This document shows positions 23,201 through 35,900 of a DNA stretch of 64,000 bases, one piece after another (within the stretch, counting starts at the first letter, position 1; every line of letters starts with the position of its first letter). This DNA is from Smittia aterrima (Eukaryota > Arthropoda > Insecta > Diptera > Chironomidae). The notes under the pieces are model-generated. The model was not told where the DNA came from. It searched no databases and saw only the letters and a list, made by a program, of their open reading frames with translations. The stretch covers positions 12,927,537 through 12,991,536 of the forward strand of contig CP093829.1 in the NCBI GenBank assembly GCA_033063855.1. The letters are read 5' to 3'. The translations under genes were made by a program, and so were the position numbers.

Positions 23201-26200
23201 TTGAAGCTCTTCAGAGGTTTGATTTGCATTATTTTTGGATCCATCGTATAATTGTAAATACTGCAAACACTATGGCGGTTTCCTCCACCGTACGATGAGA
23301 TTTCATTCGAACTATGAAAGCTTGCACTCTTACACTGAAGTGTTCGATTTGCAAGATCAACGATGAGTGTGAGGGTTCGAATGTGCTCGACGGAGCGTGA
23401 TGCTGTCGTAATACAGTTGAGATGTTCGTTTGTCGCAAGACTAACATTGATGTGACAGATGTAATCGTCCAAATAAGCGATGACACTTGAGCCAATGTTT
23501 AAATGACGACCATAGATCGTAACGGATGTGCCTCCAGATTGCGGACCAGCTGTTGGTGTAATGCTCTCCACTTTGAAATCTTTGTATTGAAAGAAAATAT
23601 TTGACTCTGTCACGCCAGCATCGTTTCCAACCTTGACAGTTGCTGTAGTTTCTCTGTCAACGGCTCCAGTTCGACATTCAATCTTCACTGAGATCTCGTA
23701 GTTGACAAGTTCGCAGGGAACGTTTCCAATCATTATTTTTCCGCGAACATCTTCTTCACGGATTCCCAAGTTACTTCCTTCGATGGACACTAATGTTCCA
23801 CCTTCAATTGGTCCACTTAAAGGTTTAATCGAGAAGATCTTCGGTCTTGGACATTCAGCTGCTTCTCCTTGCAAACAAGTTCCATTGAAAACGCATTGCT
23901 TGTTACACCACGTGCATTGATATTTTGGATCGCGAGTCACACATAAACTGCAGTCAGCGTGTTCTTTATGCGATCCAAGAATGTCACACTTGTACAATGT
24001 AATGCTGATAGTGTCGATGTAGTGATTCCGATTCCACGTCACGTCTACTTTCGCTTTGTACTCGTTAGTGCTCGCTTCGTATGAATACTGAAAAGTAATG
24101 TTTGTGAGATTAGTTGATGCTATTGACAAGCGAGAGCTTCGAAACTCACCGGCGTTTTATCACAAACGATAAACTTGTTCGCTTCGATACGCGCGGGTAG
24201 AATCATATGAGCGCCTTCTATGTTGACTATGCAAAGGAATCCCGAGTGGGCACTTTGCGGGCGTGGTAGGTTGATTATCTCGAGCTTAATTTCCTTTGGC
24301 ACTTTGTTCGGCAGCAGAATTTCATTTTTCGGTGGTTTTATACGAGGGCATTGCTTTAGAGAGAGAAAAAGGGAGATTAGAGATTAGGGAATGTCATTTT
24401 GAATTCCAATTCGAATCGCACTAGTTTGAATATCCTCGCGACTCATTAAATTAGATTGAGTCAATTAAAACTTACGTTCTCGGCATTTATTATGCTTCCA
24501 GTGTTGCGACAAGTCGTGTTCTGCACAACGCATTTATTATCGTAGATGCACCAATTACAACTCCATTGGGACTTTAAGCATTTGAAACACGAATCGTGTA
24601 CAGAACAGTCGAAGAATGCAAAATTCCTCGACACAAAATCCTTATTTGTTTCACTAAGCGAGTAAAAAGAAGAAAAAAAAATTAAATTAGATATTGTAAC
24701 GTCATTTGCGCGAAGGAATTCCTCACCTCGAACGAACTGAAAGTGGCACGAGAATGTGATCTTTGCCCGGCTCTATCGCTGGCCGGTATTTGAGCGGTGG
24801 AGTTTGACACATCAATCCGTTATCAGTTACAGTTGCATCGATGGGTGGTGTTGCGTTTCCGTAAACACATTTGTACTTTGCATTTGCCGGCAACTCGGGA
24901 AGTGTTTTTATCACAAGATTCACGGATGACATTTGATTAATTTGAATTCGATCAGGTATGACCGTTTCAAAGTCAATACATTGTTGCCCAACGCCAATTG
25001 ACAACCATCGAGATGCGCTTGTATCGCGTTGACAAGCTGAACGGACTGTACAACGTTTTTCCAATGAGCACCAGCCACAGAATGGATCCTTTGACTCTAA
25101 GCAACTTGAGCACGTTGTGTGCGATGCACAATTTTCGATTTTCATTTTTAATATCTTCTTTTTTGATAGAACATAAAGGAAGTCTTGATCGGGTGAGACC
25201 ATCGTGTCGGGAAGAATTGAATTCTCTGGATCAACTTCGACTCGGTCATATTCACCAGCGGAGATATCAGAAATCAGAACTTTCTTAATATTTCCTTCTA
25301 ACGTTCCAAGGAAGGCGACGGTGTGAGGGCCAGTCTGAGCGATTGTGATTGAAGTTATCGACTCAGTATCGAAGTTAAAGAAAGCATTTGAGATGATTGG
25401 AGCGACACCAGAAATTTTCAATCCTGCATGACAAAAATCGTGAATATTTCCGATTGAACCGAAAGGACATTTGCCATCAAGAATTGAACCGCTGATATAT
25501 TCGAGATTTCTATCCTTTATCGTTCCATTGAAGCAAAGATGAATGTTTTCGTTGAACATTTCTTCGATATCCTTTAATGTGTAAACACAAATTGCTGAAG
25601 CATTTTGAACATCAGAAGTAATTTCCTTGCTAGGAGAGAAGACTGCGATCAACACAGAATCTTCTTTTCTTATGCCAAGCTGTTGACCTAATCGAACTCC
25701 CGCTTCACTGATTTTTGCGTCACGGAGGATGTTGTAGTCTTGACCTTTGACCATGCACGACAACGTGACTTCTGTGTAGCTATCGTAGTTAGGATCAGTC
25801 ACGCAGATTCTTGCTAAACGTGTGTGGAATCCTGCTTCTTCCACAAGATGGTTTTTCTTTTGAACTACCGCAAAGTATGCATAGTCACTACTATTGAATC
25901 CATAAACGTAATTCACAAGAAAATGATCACGATACTTCACATCGATGTTGATGTTCGATTGCTGAATTGAAAACTCAGCGTAATTCAGGTCATCCAATTT
26001 TCGAGATGCAATGGCTGGCACGTTGTCTCGATAATCTCCGACGTTTGTGAATGTTGTTCCTACATAAAGAATATCCTCGCGTTGCCAAGCCGTGTATCGC
26101 GATGGGCCGATGAAAGCGTAACTACTTGAGTTCTCATCATTGGCGACGAGCGGGAGTTCGATGTACTTCGCCGATTTCGGGAATACGTTGAGGTTTTCAT

Positions 26201-26621
26201 AAACCTCACAGGCGCCTTGATGTAAACTCCCACAAGAGATAAGAGTGTCACCAAAGCTATTGAGAATTAAGATTTTGTTGAAATTATTCGTCTCTACCGT
26301 CTCAACATCGTCTGGACAACCACCAGCATGACATACTGGACTATCTGGCTTAGGCCCTGTTGTACTCGTATTGATTATCGTCAGGTTCTTGTTGAATTGA
26401 ATAATCCGATTTGTTGCGCCGGCATACAGACATGAGCGCTTTTTATCGTAAACCAAATGAGTGAAATACGAATCATTCTGTAATTGATATTGCGACAATA
26501 TCACGTTTGATGTCGTTGCTGATAAGTTAAGTTGAATCAAGAGAATTAGAAAAACTAGAGCCGTGCATGATGTAATTTGATGCAAAGCTATTCGGACGGT
26601 CATTATTTTCCTTCTCAACAA
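20241..26621 (-). CDS. PlexB: Plexin, semaphorin receptor (probably PlexB)
   Basis: Minus-strand exons 24727-26621, 24476-24653, 24150-24353, 20879-24087, 20638-20818, 20395-20577 and 20241-20339 join in phase to 1982 residues. Order: signal peptide (MTVRIALH then hydrophobic), sema domain to about 505, PSI (CSSCLESKDPFCGWC), a second PSI in exon 2 (CFKCLKSQWSCNWC), a third at the start of exon 4, several IPT/TIG repeats (GPIEGGT, GPQSGGT), membrane span about 1292-1317, then a split Ras/Rap GAP domain with a Rho-binding insert (QDEDLTTK) and the plexin tail (LPLRFWVN, GKDSPSNKLL). The true C-terminus reads ENVGITLDGEDC; unspliced reading of the last exon gives a false end. The sema segment (CHAGGCP, FIGPSRYTAW) points to B-type, while parts of the cytoplasmic region look A-like, so the paralogue is less sure than the family. 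It acts in axon guidance. Confidence 0.9.
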
Positions 26622-29600
26622 ACCAATGGCTTTTGATTTATTTCTGCATATAAATTGTGTTTTGCGTTCTTGACGGCACCCGACGAGTCTTCATGGAAGA
26701 GATTTCTTCTCCTTTAACGTTGCAGAACAAAAACCGAATTGATTTGCCTTAATGCTGAACGTTCTTTCAATTCGTTTATATCAAAAGAAGGATTTTTCTT
26801 TTTTCTTTTGCTGTGAGGGTGAACTTTGGGACGTGTTGTATGCAAAAAAGAACGTGAACCCTAAACAAGGAAAATGGAGAAATAAAAAAGAAAGAAATAT
26901 TAAATCAACTTTTCATTTAAAAAGTTATCGCGATTTAATTATTTTTAAAATGTTTAAGCTTTTGATTTTCCCTCAAGGCGGCGAAGGATAAAACTCTCCC
27001 CCATATATCGAAAAATGCAAGAAATATTCTTCACTTGCACTTCCCTCCTTCTTTCTTGTTTCTTCTTGCTTTTCGTTCTATTATTTTGTAAATTCCACTT
27101 TACACATAAAATCAAGATGGTCGAATGGACAGGTTTCTCATCTCACGAAACATTCTCATGTGATTATTTCTTTTTGAACTTAGAAAATCGTTCTGTTTAC
27201 TTTGATAAAACTAATTAGTGAAATGTGGTAATTGAATGTTGTAACATGATCGTATCGAGACGTTCTTCATTTATCGATTCGCTCGTCACAAAAATGTCGC
27301 TAAAATGTCGACCAATCCTCGTTTTATTTTTCACTTTTTTCTCTTAAACCTTTCAACTTAATTGTTAATTGATCTAATAATTAATTGTCTTCTCGTTAGA
27401 CTTAAGCGTTCTCATATCAATCAACTTAGTTTTTATTCAAGATTAACTCGAATTAGCTCAAGTATTCACTTACACTTATTTCAGAGGATTTTAGACATAA
27501 ACCGAGTAAATTTCACAAACTTTTTACTTCATGATTCAGTTACGGACTCTCACTAAGACGTGAAAATATTTTTACTCATCGCACTCCACTTTTGGATGCT
27601 TTTCACGAATTTTCCAAAAACAATTGTATCCACTCCGAAAACAAAATTCCTGACTCTGATCGAAGAAAAACTTCGACTCTTGTTAGTCGGTTTGGATATT
27701 TGAAAATATATGTTGGAGACGTTATGTTGTAAGCCAGAGAAATTGTGCAATGGAACTCTGGAAGGAAAAATACGAAAAGTACAAAATACTTTTGACGAAT
27801 TACCTCAACAACTGGAGATACTCAACAGAATTAGTCGAGGATCTGAAAGTCAAGAAAATATTCTGGAAAACAAGCAAATGAATTAAAGTTTTCAAAGAGC
27901 TGTATTTAGTATAAAGCTTCTTCTTCTTTCAAGTCTACAAATTTAATTGTGATTTCTATTTAACAAGTTGATGATAATAAAGAAAAACCGTCCCAATGAC
28001 AATTTTTGTTATACAATAAATGGAGAGACGTATTCAAATGTTTTGCTACCAACGGATTCTCACCGCACTACTCGAAATATTTTTTACTAACTTCTAAAGA
28101 TTATTATCAAAGATGATCAACCAAAATGGTTTGAAAACGGAAAAATGTTTATTAAGTTTGTTGTATAACATTTTGCAGTCTTTTTTTGGATTTTTACTTA
28201 AATGTTTTGTGTATGAGGAAACAAGAAAATTCTTAGAACTTCTTTTGTTAGAAGAACTTCCTGATCGGCAGAATAATTTCTGACAAAAAAATGTTTGTTG
28301 CTCTTAAATTAAAGTTCCCATTTCCCTCTCACACAAACAACAATGGAGGGAGGGAGTATGGGGTTGTTTTAAATGTAACACATGAAGAATATTTTCCAAC
28401 TTGCAACACCATGCAAAAAATATCATTTGTCCTGTGCATTTTGCGTCATTTGTCTGCAAAAGAAGAAAATAGAATAAATCAAATAAAAGCGGAATCAACG
28501 ATTTTGGTTTTGTTTCTCATTTTAAATTGTATTTGATTTTTTACTTCAATTAAAGAAAAGGAAATTATACTAAACATAATTAATTCATTTCCATACTATT
28601 TCTATCATAACTTGATTCATTTTGGCCCTAAAATCATGAACAGAAGAAAGATGACTGAAAGTTAATGTTTGTTTCTGAATATCGATTGGAATCAAAGGTT
28701 CGGAGAATGAGATATCACAAGAGACGGCAGATTGATTCGTTGGTAATTGTGGGAAATTAAAAAAGGGGAGGTTCATTCATAAATTGAGTGATGTTAAGTT
28801 ATTCAATAATCCATTTGACAAATATTGCCACGTAACTTTCAAAAGCCTCGCAATATTTCTACGAATCAATTTAAAGTTTCAGAACGAACAGTCATGAATA
28901 AATTTTAACTTTCGTTTTCCGCTTTGAGACTCTTGTTCCGATTTAATTTCAAACCCCTCTTCTTAGAGACTCTCAGCAACCCTTTGCGTGATTAGAGTTT
29001 ATTTATGAACGTTTTCTTCCCTAATTTGAAGGCTCATCCCCCTCGAATCTCATCCCAACCTCTTGTTACCGCTTTTCCCGCTCCGTAACTTTCAAATTAT
29101 AAAATATTTGCTCTCTGCGTATTGTATAAATATTAATTGTAAGTTAAATGCATTTAGATACATTAATGCTTATCAGAATTCGGAGCTCATCTGTCAAATC
29201 TTATGCTATAAGTTATAGCTTGTCTCGTCCATTTCTCTCGAAAGCTTTCTTAAAATATAATCGAAGTATACAAATTTTCTATCAAAAATATTCAATTATT
29301 TTAAATTTCATCTGCTTCTTTCTTTCTTCCTTTCTCGAGTAGTTATCCAATGAAATGAAATAGGCAACAGAGAAGCTGATGTGGAATTTCATGAAGTTTT
29401 TTCATCGTTCATTCTTCAATATTAGTTTTGTTCAAATCACTGAGAAGTCCTAAGTTTTCTAAATGTCAATCCGTACTTTGACCCTAAGTTGTACATTAAA
29501 AGTTTCTAAATGTTAAATTTTAGTTTCGTTCTTTCTCTCTCTTTCTTTTTTCGCCCTCCAAACCGCTAGATAGAAATTCTAATTAACAACATCGTTAATT

Positions 29601-29877
29601 GTGTGTCTTAAAAAATAAAAGTTGCGCGTTATCAAGCATAGTAAAACAAATATAATCATCAGCATGCGAGAAACGAGCGATGATTCTTCAACATCATTTC
29701 CACTCTTGAAAGCTTCGGAGAACTCAAAGGCGACGAAGAAGGGAAAATTGTGATTCAACCTAGTTTTTCCGGGAAGGAAAACTAATTTCTTGCGACAACA
29801 GAGATGCAAAAAGCAATTAAAAGTTTGAAGCCTTCAGCGGAGTGTCTCGTTCTTTAGTTCACGGGAGCGACGCGATC
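26622..29877. other. Intergenic: plexin 5' flank and phosphatase 3' flank
   Basis: About 3.2 kb of AT-rich sequence. It must hold the plexin promoter and 5' UTR. Open frames at 26752-26991, 28291-28536, 29148-29342 and others are short, hydrophobic or lysine-rich and show no domain; both strands are equally open in places, which argues against coding. No RNA gene was recognised. Confidence 0.5.
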
Positions 29878-31733
29878 TTAAGTTTTCACATAAAAATAAG
29901 CGACAACTGATAAAAATAAAACACCGGATACTATTGATAATATTAGTGACCTGCGTTTTTTCGGCAAAGAAATCTTTTTGCTCTCGGTTTCTTTCTGCTT
30001 GCGTTTGATTTCGCGGACCTTTTCCTGCATAGCCTCATTACGGGCAACACGAGCACGATGACGAAGCTCGCTGCCTTTGTCGTTGGGCTTCGGTGATCTA
30101 GAGGAGAGGTAAATTTATTGATTTGCTTCAGCGTTCGCTTTCAATTCTCACCTTTCATCGTCCGAGCTGAATCGTTGCTTATCAGACGGTATAGTTAAAT
30201 CTAATGTCCCATTAGGCTTTGGAACCGGTGGTAAACTTGAATTTGCATTAAAGTTTCGTTCCCCAATGTCTTCGTCCTCATCCGAATCGCTGTCAGACGT
30301 TGTTGGATCGTCACTGATTTCTTCTACGTCGGATGAAGTTGGATCACTCGGTTCGGAAATTTGTTCTAATTGACGGCTTGTGTCGGGCGGAGAGATTGGT
30401 AATGGCCGGTCCTGGATTAAGCAAGATGAAGTGCGAGGAGGGAGTGGTGGAGGCGAATTCTCTTCATCATGGTCGCTCCCAGTTGCAATCTCCAAGTTAT
30501 CTAATTCGCTAAATGTCTGTAAAAGAAATAAATTTTGAGTTCATTGTATCAAATGACCTTTAATCAACTTACATCGTTGTTCATTCGTTTCATTCCTTCG
30601 ATGATTGCAGCGTATGAAAATGTTAACTGATCGTGCGTTTGAATCAAGCCCATTCGATATTTACGAAGTTCGAGAAGCACATCTTGAACTGAGACTCGGT
30701 TTTCCCCTTCCTTGTCAATCAGCACTAAACAACAATCAACCAAGCAAAACGTTCCAGAACGTCCAATTCCAGCGCTGAGCGTAATAAAAATAATCAATTT
30801 TAATATGAAAACATTTGATTTCTGAGAATTGAAAGATTAAAACAAAATACGTAAATACCTGCAATGTATTATAGCCGGTCCAACTGATTCTTCGAGCACG
30901 CCCGAGTCTCGAACCTGTTTCAGGAACTGCAAAAACGCAATTGGCGAGCTAGGAACTCCAAAATCTGGCCACTAAAACATTCGGAAAAGTAGAAAAGCTT
31001 TCGTGACGCAATCTTCTTGTTATAACAAATGAGTCATACAAACCTGAGTGTAATGAAACTGAATGACCTCTCGAGATTTGGTTGACTCGAGGTCAGTGAT
31101 GCGAAAAAGCCGCTTTGAGAAATTCTTATAGTTCTCTGCGGTGAGGAACTCGACCGTAAGTCCGACATCGTTGAGCTCGAGCTTTTGTCCCTCCGCTTTC
31201 GGCCAATAAGGATGACATTTGATTTGTTTCTTTTCGATGATCTTATTGAGCATGAGGATTGCTTTTGATTGTTGCTCCCAAACCATCAGCCAGAAGTGAC
31301 CGACCGTGTGTTCGAGTGGCCCTTGACATAATATATATTGGCGTTTTGCCCTTTCGAGCTTTACGAGATTAGCATTGATGTAGTCAGTGTCAATGTTTTG
31401 CCTTTTTAAGATGATTCGCGAATGGTCGTAAGGATTCACATCTCGGTATCTAAAGATTTTAATGAATATTTCATATCACAATGCAAAGAAATGCTTTCTT
31501 ACCTATTTAGACGCTTGTTGTGTATCTTTTTTGACTCGTTTATCGTGTAATTGCAGCTTTTCGCAAGTTCATCACTTGCATCTTTTACTTTCTGAGAAAA
31601 TGACGAATCATGAGACGGGAACTTTGAATAATAGTTTTCACGGAAGCTTAGTTACCTGGTAAGCGATCATCCACTGGTTCTTGTCATTTATTCGTGAATA
31701 TTCTTGATAAATACTACTTTTTTCATTATTCAT
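29878..31733 (-). CDS. Ptp61F: Non-receptor protein tyrosine phosphatase, Ptp61F (PTP1B/TCPTP type)
   Basis: Removes phosphate from tyrosine in insulin-receptor, JAK-STAT and adaptor proteins (family knowledge). Exons 31656-31733, 31503-31591, 31044-31449, 30859-30971, 30573-30774, 30152-30516 and 29878-30097 give 490 residues. Seen: pTyr-recognition NRYRDV (Tyr about 57), DYINAN, substrate loop, WPDFGVP loop (192-198), and the catalytic P-loop HCSAGIGRSG with Cys about 228 and Arg about 234; the exon junction falls within its Ser codon. After the domain comes a proline-rich SH3-ligand-like segment (PPPLPPRTSS), an acidic stretch (SDSDSDEDED), a basic patch, and a C-terminal hydrophobic segment (SLILSIVSGVLFLSVVAYF) ending YVKT. 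That tail predicts anchoring in the ER or nuclear envelope, as in PTP1B and one Drosophila Ptp61F isoform. Confidence 0.93.
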
Positions 31734-32443
31734 GTTTGTTTCCTCTTAGATTTTTTCTCGTTCTCAGCTATTTTCGTCGTTTTCACAATCACGTCTTCGT
31801 TAATCTGCACACAATAATACGCTTTTATTAACATACAATCGCCTAGCGTCGAGACTTAAAATGATTTAAGAAAAGCGAGAATCAATCAAACTTTTTTTTT
31901 TGAGGTTTTTTTCCGTATTTTCAAAACCGTACACTCCCAAACCGTACAAATTTATCTGTTCATTTTAATAAGCTCTCTTTTAACTTACGATAAAGATTTG
32001 TTTATATTTGTCTGTTAATTTGGGCATCAAAAAAGAAATATTCCGTCGGAAATTAGTGTAACTTTTGAAAGGAATTCGATAGCTACGAAGAAAAGTATGC
32101 TAAAAGTAATTTTAGACTTAATCAATCGACAACGTTAAATAATATTCTTAATAAAGAAACTTATTTCACAAAAAAAAACTTTATTTTTAAAATTAGGAGG
32201 GTCAAGTAACTATCTCAGCTCTTGAAGAACAAACTCAAATTCATTATTAAAATCTCGTAATATATCTTTTAGTTAGACATAATCCGATGAAAATAGCTTC
32301 AAAAGCATTATTTCAACACAGGAAACGTGGTTTCCGTAAATTCTACTAGAATTCATCAAGATCTTGTAAGTTGCGTCTTGTTTTTGTTTCCGTCTTTGTT
32401 TTCAATTTTTTCTTCTTCTCCAAGTCATTTTTAGCGCAAAATC
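31734..32443. other. Divergent promoter region
   Basis: About 710 bp between the phosphatase start (minus) and the small plus-strand gene. It probably holds both promoters. A polypyrimidine stretch and acceptor (tttttag) at about 32423-32434 lie just ahead of the plus-strand ATG, suggesting that gene has an upstream untranslated exon here. Confidence 0.4.
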
Positions 32444-32962
32444 ATGTCAGAGTCCGCGGTTGAGCTTGTTGCAGAGTTTGAAAAGATCAATTTGCAAGGC
32501 TCTTCAAAAGCTAGCGGCAAAGTTCATAATCCAATCGTAAGACCAGACACAAGCTTAAAGCTCAAAGCGAGAAGTAAGGGGAAGAGTCTGATCAGACCAG
32601 CTCGTCTTAAACTATTGGGTTCATGCTTTGCACGTAATATTCGGAACAACATTCAGGAGGATGAAACGACCAGCGACGAGAAGCCAGCGACAGTCAAAGC
32701 TGAAGATCTCGAAACATTCGCAAGCGAGGCATTCCTTCAAATGCGCATTACTCCTCAAGAAGCGCTGAGCCCGGCCCCTGAAGAGAAGTCATCACAATCA
32801 TCACAGCCTAACTCATGTTCCGCTCAAGCCAAACTCCAACCACAATTTCCCTCATCATCAGAGCTAGACTCTGAATTTGATGTGGAAATTCTTTCCGAGT
32901 TTCTTGGCTTTCACTTGAATTTGCAAGACAAAAATTATCTCGTAAACTCCATGTACACATAA
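32444..32962 (+). CDS. Unrecognised small protein
   Basis: A 172-codon open frame starting MSESAVELV in a good context (AAAATCATG). I recognise no domain. The middle is basic (KLKARSKGKSLIRPARLKLL), followed by an acidic linker (EDETTSDEKP), a short helix-like FASEAFLQMRITPQEAL, a Q/S-rich stretch, and an acidic-hydrophobic C-terminus (EFDVEILSEFLGFHLNL). There is no signal peptide or membrane span, so it is likely nuclear or cytoplasmic. Codon use is mixed (many C/G third bases), unlike the surrounding AT-rich noise, which supports a real gene. It may be a fast-evolving or lineage-restricted regulator; no function can be assigned. Confidence 0.6.
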   Translation: MSESAVELVAEFEKINLQGSSKASGKVHNPIVRPDTSLKLKARSKGKSLIRPARLKLLGSCFARNIRNNIQEDETTSDEKPATVKAEDLETFASEAFLQMRITPQEALSPAPEEKSSQSSQPNSCSAQAKLQPQFPSSSELDSEFDVEILSEFLGFHLNLQDKNYLVNSMYT

Positions 32963-35900
32963 ATTTATCTCGTCATTATTTTCTTCTTTCGTTTAAGTCG
33001 TGAAATAGAAAATCTTTTTTCTGAAACATTCGTGGTCTACTTAATCAACAATACACTTTCAGCTTTAATTATTTTTTTCAGAAATTCTTTTTTTACAAAC
33101 GGTCAAAGCGAAAATGTTTTTCAAGGACGTTTCAATCATTAAAGAGATTTTAGAGTGAAAGAAATATTACTAATGTTGCGTCCTTGGATTAAAAGGGAAA
33201 TCAACTCATTTTGAAAGCTTAAAAAATCCTTAAAAAGTAGCTTACATGCTGCTTATATTTTAAAGTCAAACGATAAAATTTTGATCTGCGCGACACAACG
33301 CAATAGAAGTTTCTAGACGAAACAAGTTGACGCAAATTTTAATAAATATGGTGAAATATTTTTAAACACTTTCCACGAATTATGAACCATTAAAAACAAG
33401 TTTTTTTATTAAGTTACGACCATAAATTATGTTGTTTAAAAATATTTCTTAGCGTCAATTTAGTTTCTATTCTCTCGAAAACTCGAGTCGAGATGATTTT
33501 GACTTTCATGAGGAAATGCAAATTTTTTCCTAGACATTATTCTTCGATTGCGTTCAAATAATAAAAGTGATCATTTGAGAGTAGCTTGGCTATTTTGTTT
33601 TTGAATGTATATTTTATAATATGTAATTAGAATAGGCTGGTAGTTTAAAGAAGGCTAATGTTTCTTTCCCAATTGCATCTTTTATATGAGCCTCTTGACC
33701 AATTAATAACCCATGAAACACGTTTTCAATCGTGGAAATTCCACGAAACGAAAAGTTTGATGAGTTTGCGCAATGCGAGAAACCCCTCAATATGAAACTT
33801 TATTTTCAAGCTGAGGCAAAGTGACAAAGCTGATAAGAATTGTTGTGAAATCAATGATTTATTAAATCATTTGCAATCCCAAGAAAAATTATTTAATAGA
33901 TGTTTTTGCTCTCAATATATTATTTTGAATTATGTAAAAATAAATTATCTTTTCGTGATGTTAAATAGAAATCTATACTTTGTTTAAATTGTCGGAACTT
34001 TTAGAAATTTTGGTCTAATCATGAAACTTGGATCTTCATTTCATCGAATAATTGAAATCAATCAAACATAAATCTGAGTCTCATTCATTTAAATCTTTGA
34101 TATAAATTTGACTTTTTCGAGTTTTTTCAGAATGCGACGCACCATGTCTGTGAAAAAAAAATTGAAGGGAACGCGGCAGAAAACAAAAATGAAGAACAGA
34201 CAAATTTTAGTTTTCGATTTTAGGCAATAAATATTATTCTTCATAGGAAAATGATCATGAAATCAAACTTTCCTGGTTAAAATAATAATTTTTCAATAAA
34301 ATTATTAATTATTTAGTGTCAATTGTTAAATATTGATAAATTCAATGAAGGTTTAAATCTCTAAGCTCTCGCAAGTTCTTCGATCTCTTGAGAATAAATA
34401 ATTATTATTTTTCATCCGAATTTCAAGATTTGAGAAATATCTGAAGATAAATTAAATAACTTATGATCATAACTCATCTCATTTTAATCGTTCTATTGAC
34501 ATAAATGATTCAAATCGAACAAAATATCAGAAAAAATACAAAATTTTCACAATATTTTTCAATGTATGCGGCGACGGATCGCAAACATGAAGCGAGGCGT
34601 AGTGTGTGTAAGTCATTATGAAAGTTGTCATGCCGAACTTAAATTTAGATTTTAATGTCAACAGTTCACTCACTTTTTGTGGTCTCATGGAAATATTTCA
34701 AATGGAGAAACGATTTGGAATAAATTTAAGTTACATTTCTTTTTTATGGGAACTGTTTGGAGAAGATTGAATTGTATGAATTTAGTAAAAATTTAAACTT
34801 TTATTTTAATAAAAAAATAGCAAATAGTGAATCGTAGATTACCAAAAAAAATAATTTAGCAGAATATGCCACCAAAAAATTCGAGGCCTCCAAATTATTT
34901 TCATAAGGAACCCGAAATTTCATTGGTCATTCTCAGAATTTTAGTTGACAAAATCTATTAAAATCAAAATCTCTAATCAAAAACTTAAAACAAATTATTC
35001 AAAAAAAAATCAACTTAGGCGACACCACAGCAAATTGTCTGCTAATATATTTTTACACTTAAGAAAATGTAATAACTAAGAGGATTTACATTTGTTCCGG
35101 TATTTTTTTCTGAATGATTTAAATTTTACGACTTCCTACTTGTACTTAAAGCGAAGGTTTGTTGATGTGTCTTTCAAAATCTTAACTAAACAAACCCTTG
35201 CGACAGCAACAAGGCAATAAAATTTACCCAAGTCTGTTGACTTCTAATAATAAAAATGTCGAAGAAATTTTGCAAATGAGTTTTTAAAGCAATCAAATTT
35301 AGCTGTGTTCTGTAATGTTCTAATGCTTGAAAAATTCAAAATGAAAAAATTAAAAACAAAAATATTTATCTTTAATCTAATTCGATGACTAAATTAAGTG
35401 CTCCCATGTTTTCATTTAAAACTCCATAGTTAATCAAATATTTCGGAAGCTTTTCTAATAAAAATATATTTTTTAATTTGAGTGACAAAAATTAATCAAA
35501 TTTCAAGTGTTAGTCTGAAAAAGACTGACGCCAAGGCTTTGCTTTTCATATCACTCGGTTTGACATTTTCGCTCACATGTTGAATCAATGCTCAAGATAC
35601 TTGAACTAACACATAAGCTGTATCTTTCCACCGCACACATTGAACAAAAAAATGACGAAAAATTTCGAATTATTTAAAAAGTTTATTGAATATTTCAGAA
35701 AATTGGAAAGCTTTGACATATGTCCGAATTTGAAATTCAACATTTGAGAGTGAGGTGGCCAAGATTTTGTTTTTAAATGAATCTAATCGACCAAAGATAC
35801 TCTGAAAAACTCTTTTTTATATTCGTGTTCAATCAGAGAACGTGCAAGAGCATCTAGCTTTGAACCGTTTTAAAAATCGATATTTATTGAAGCTATTACG

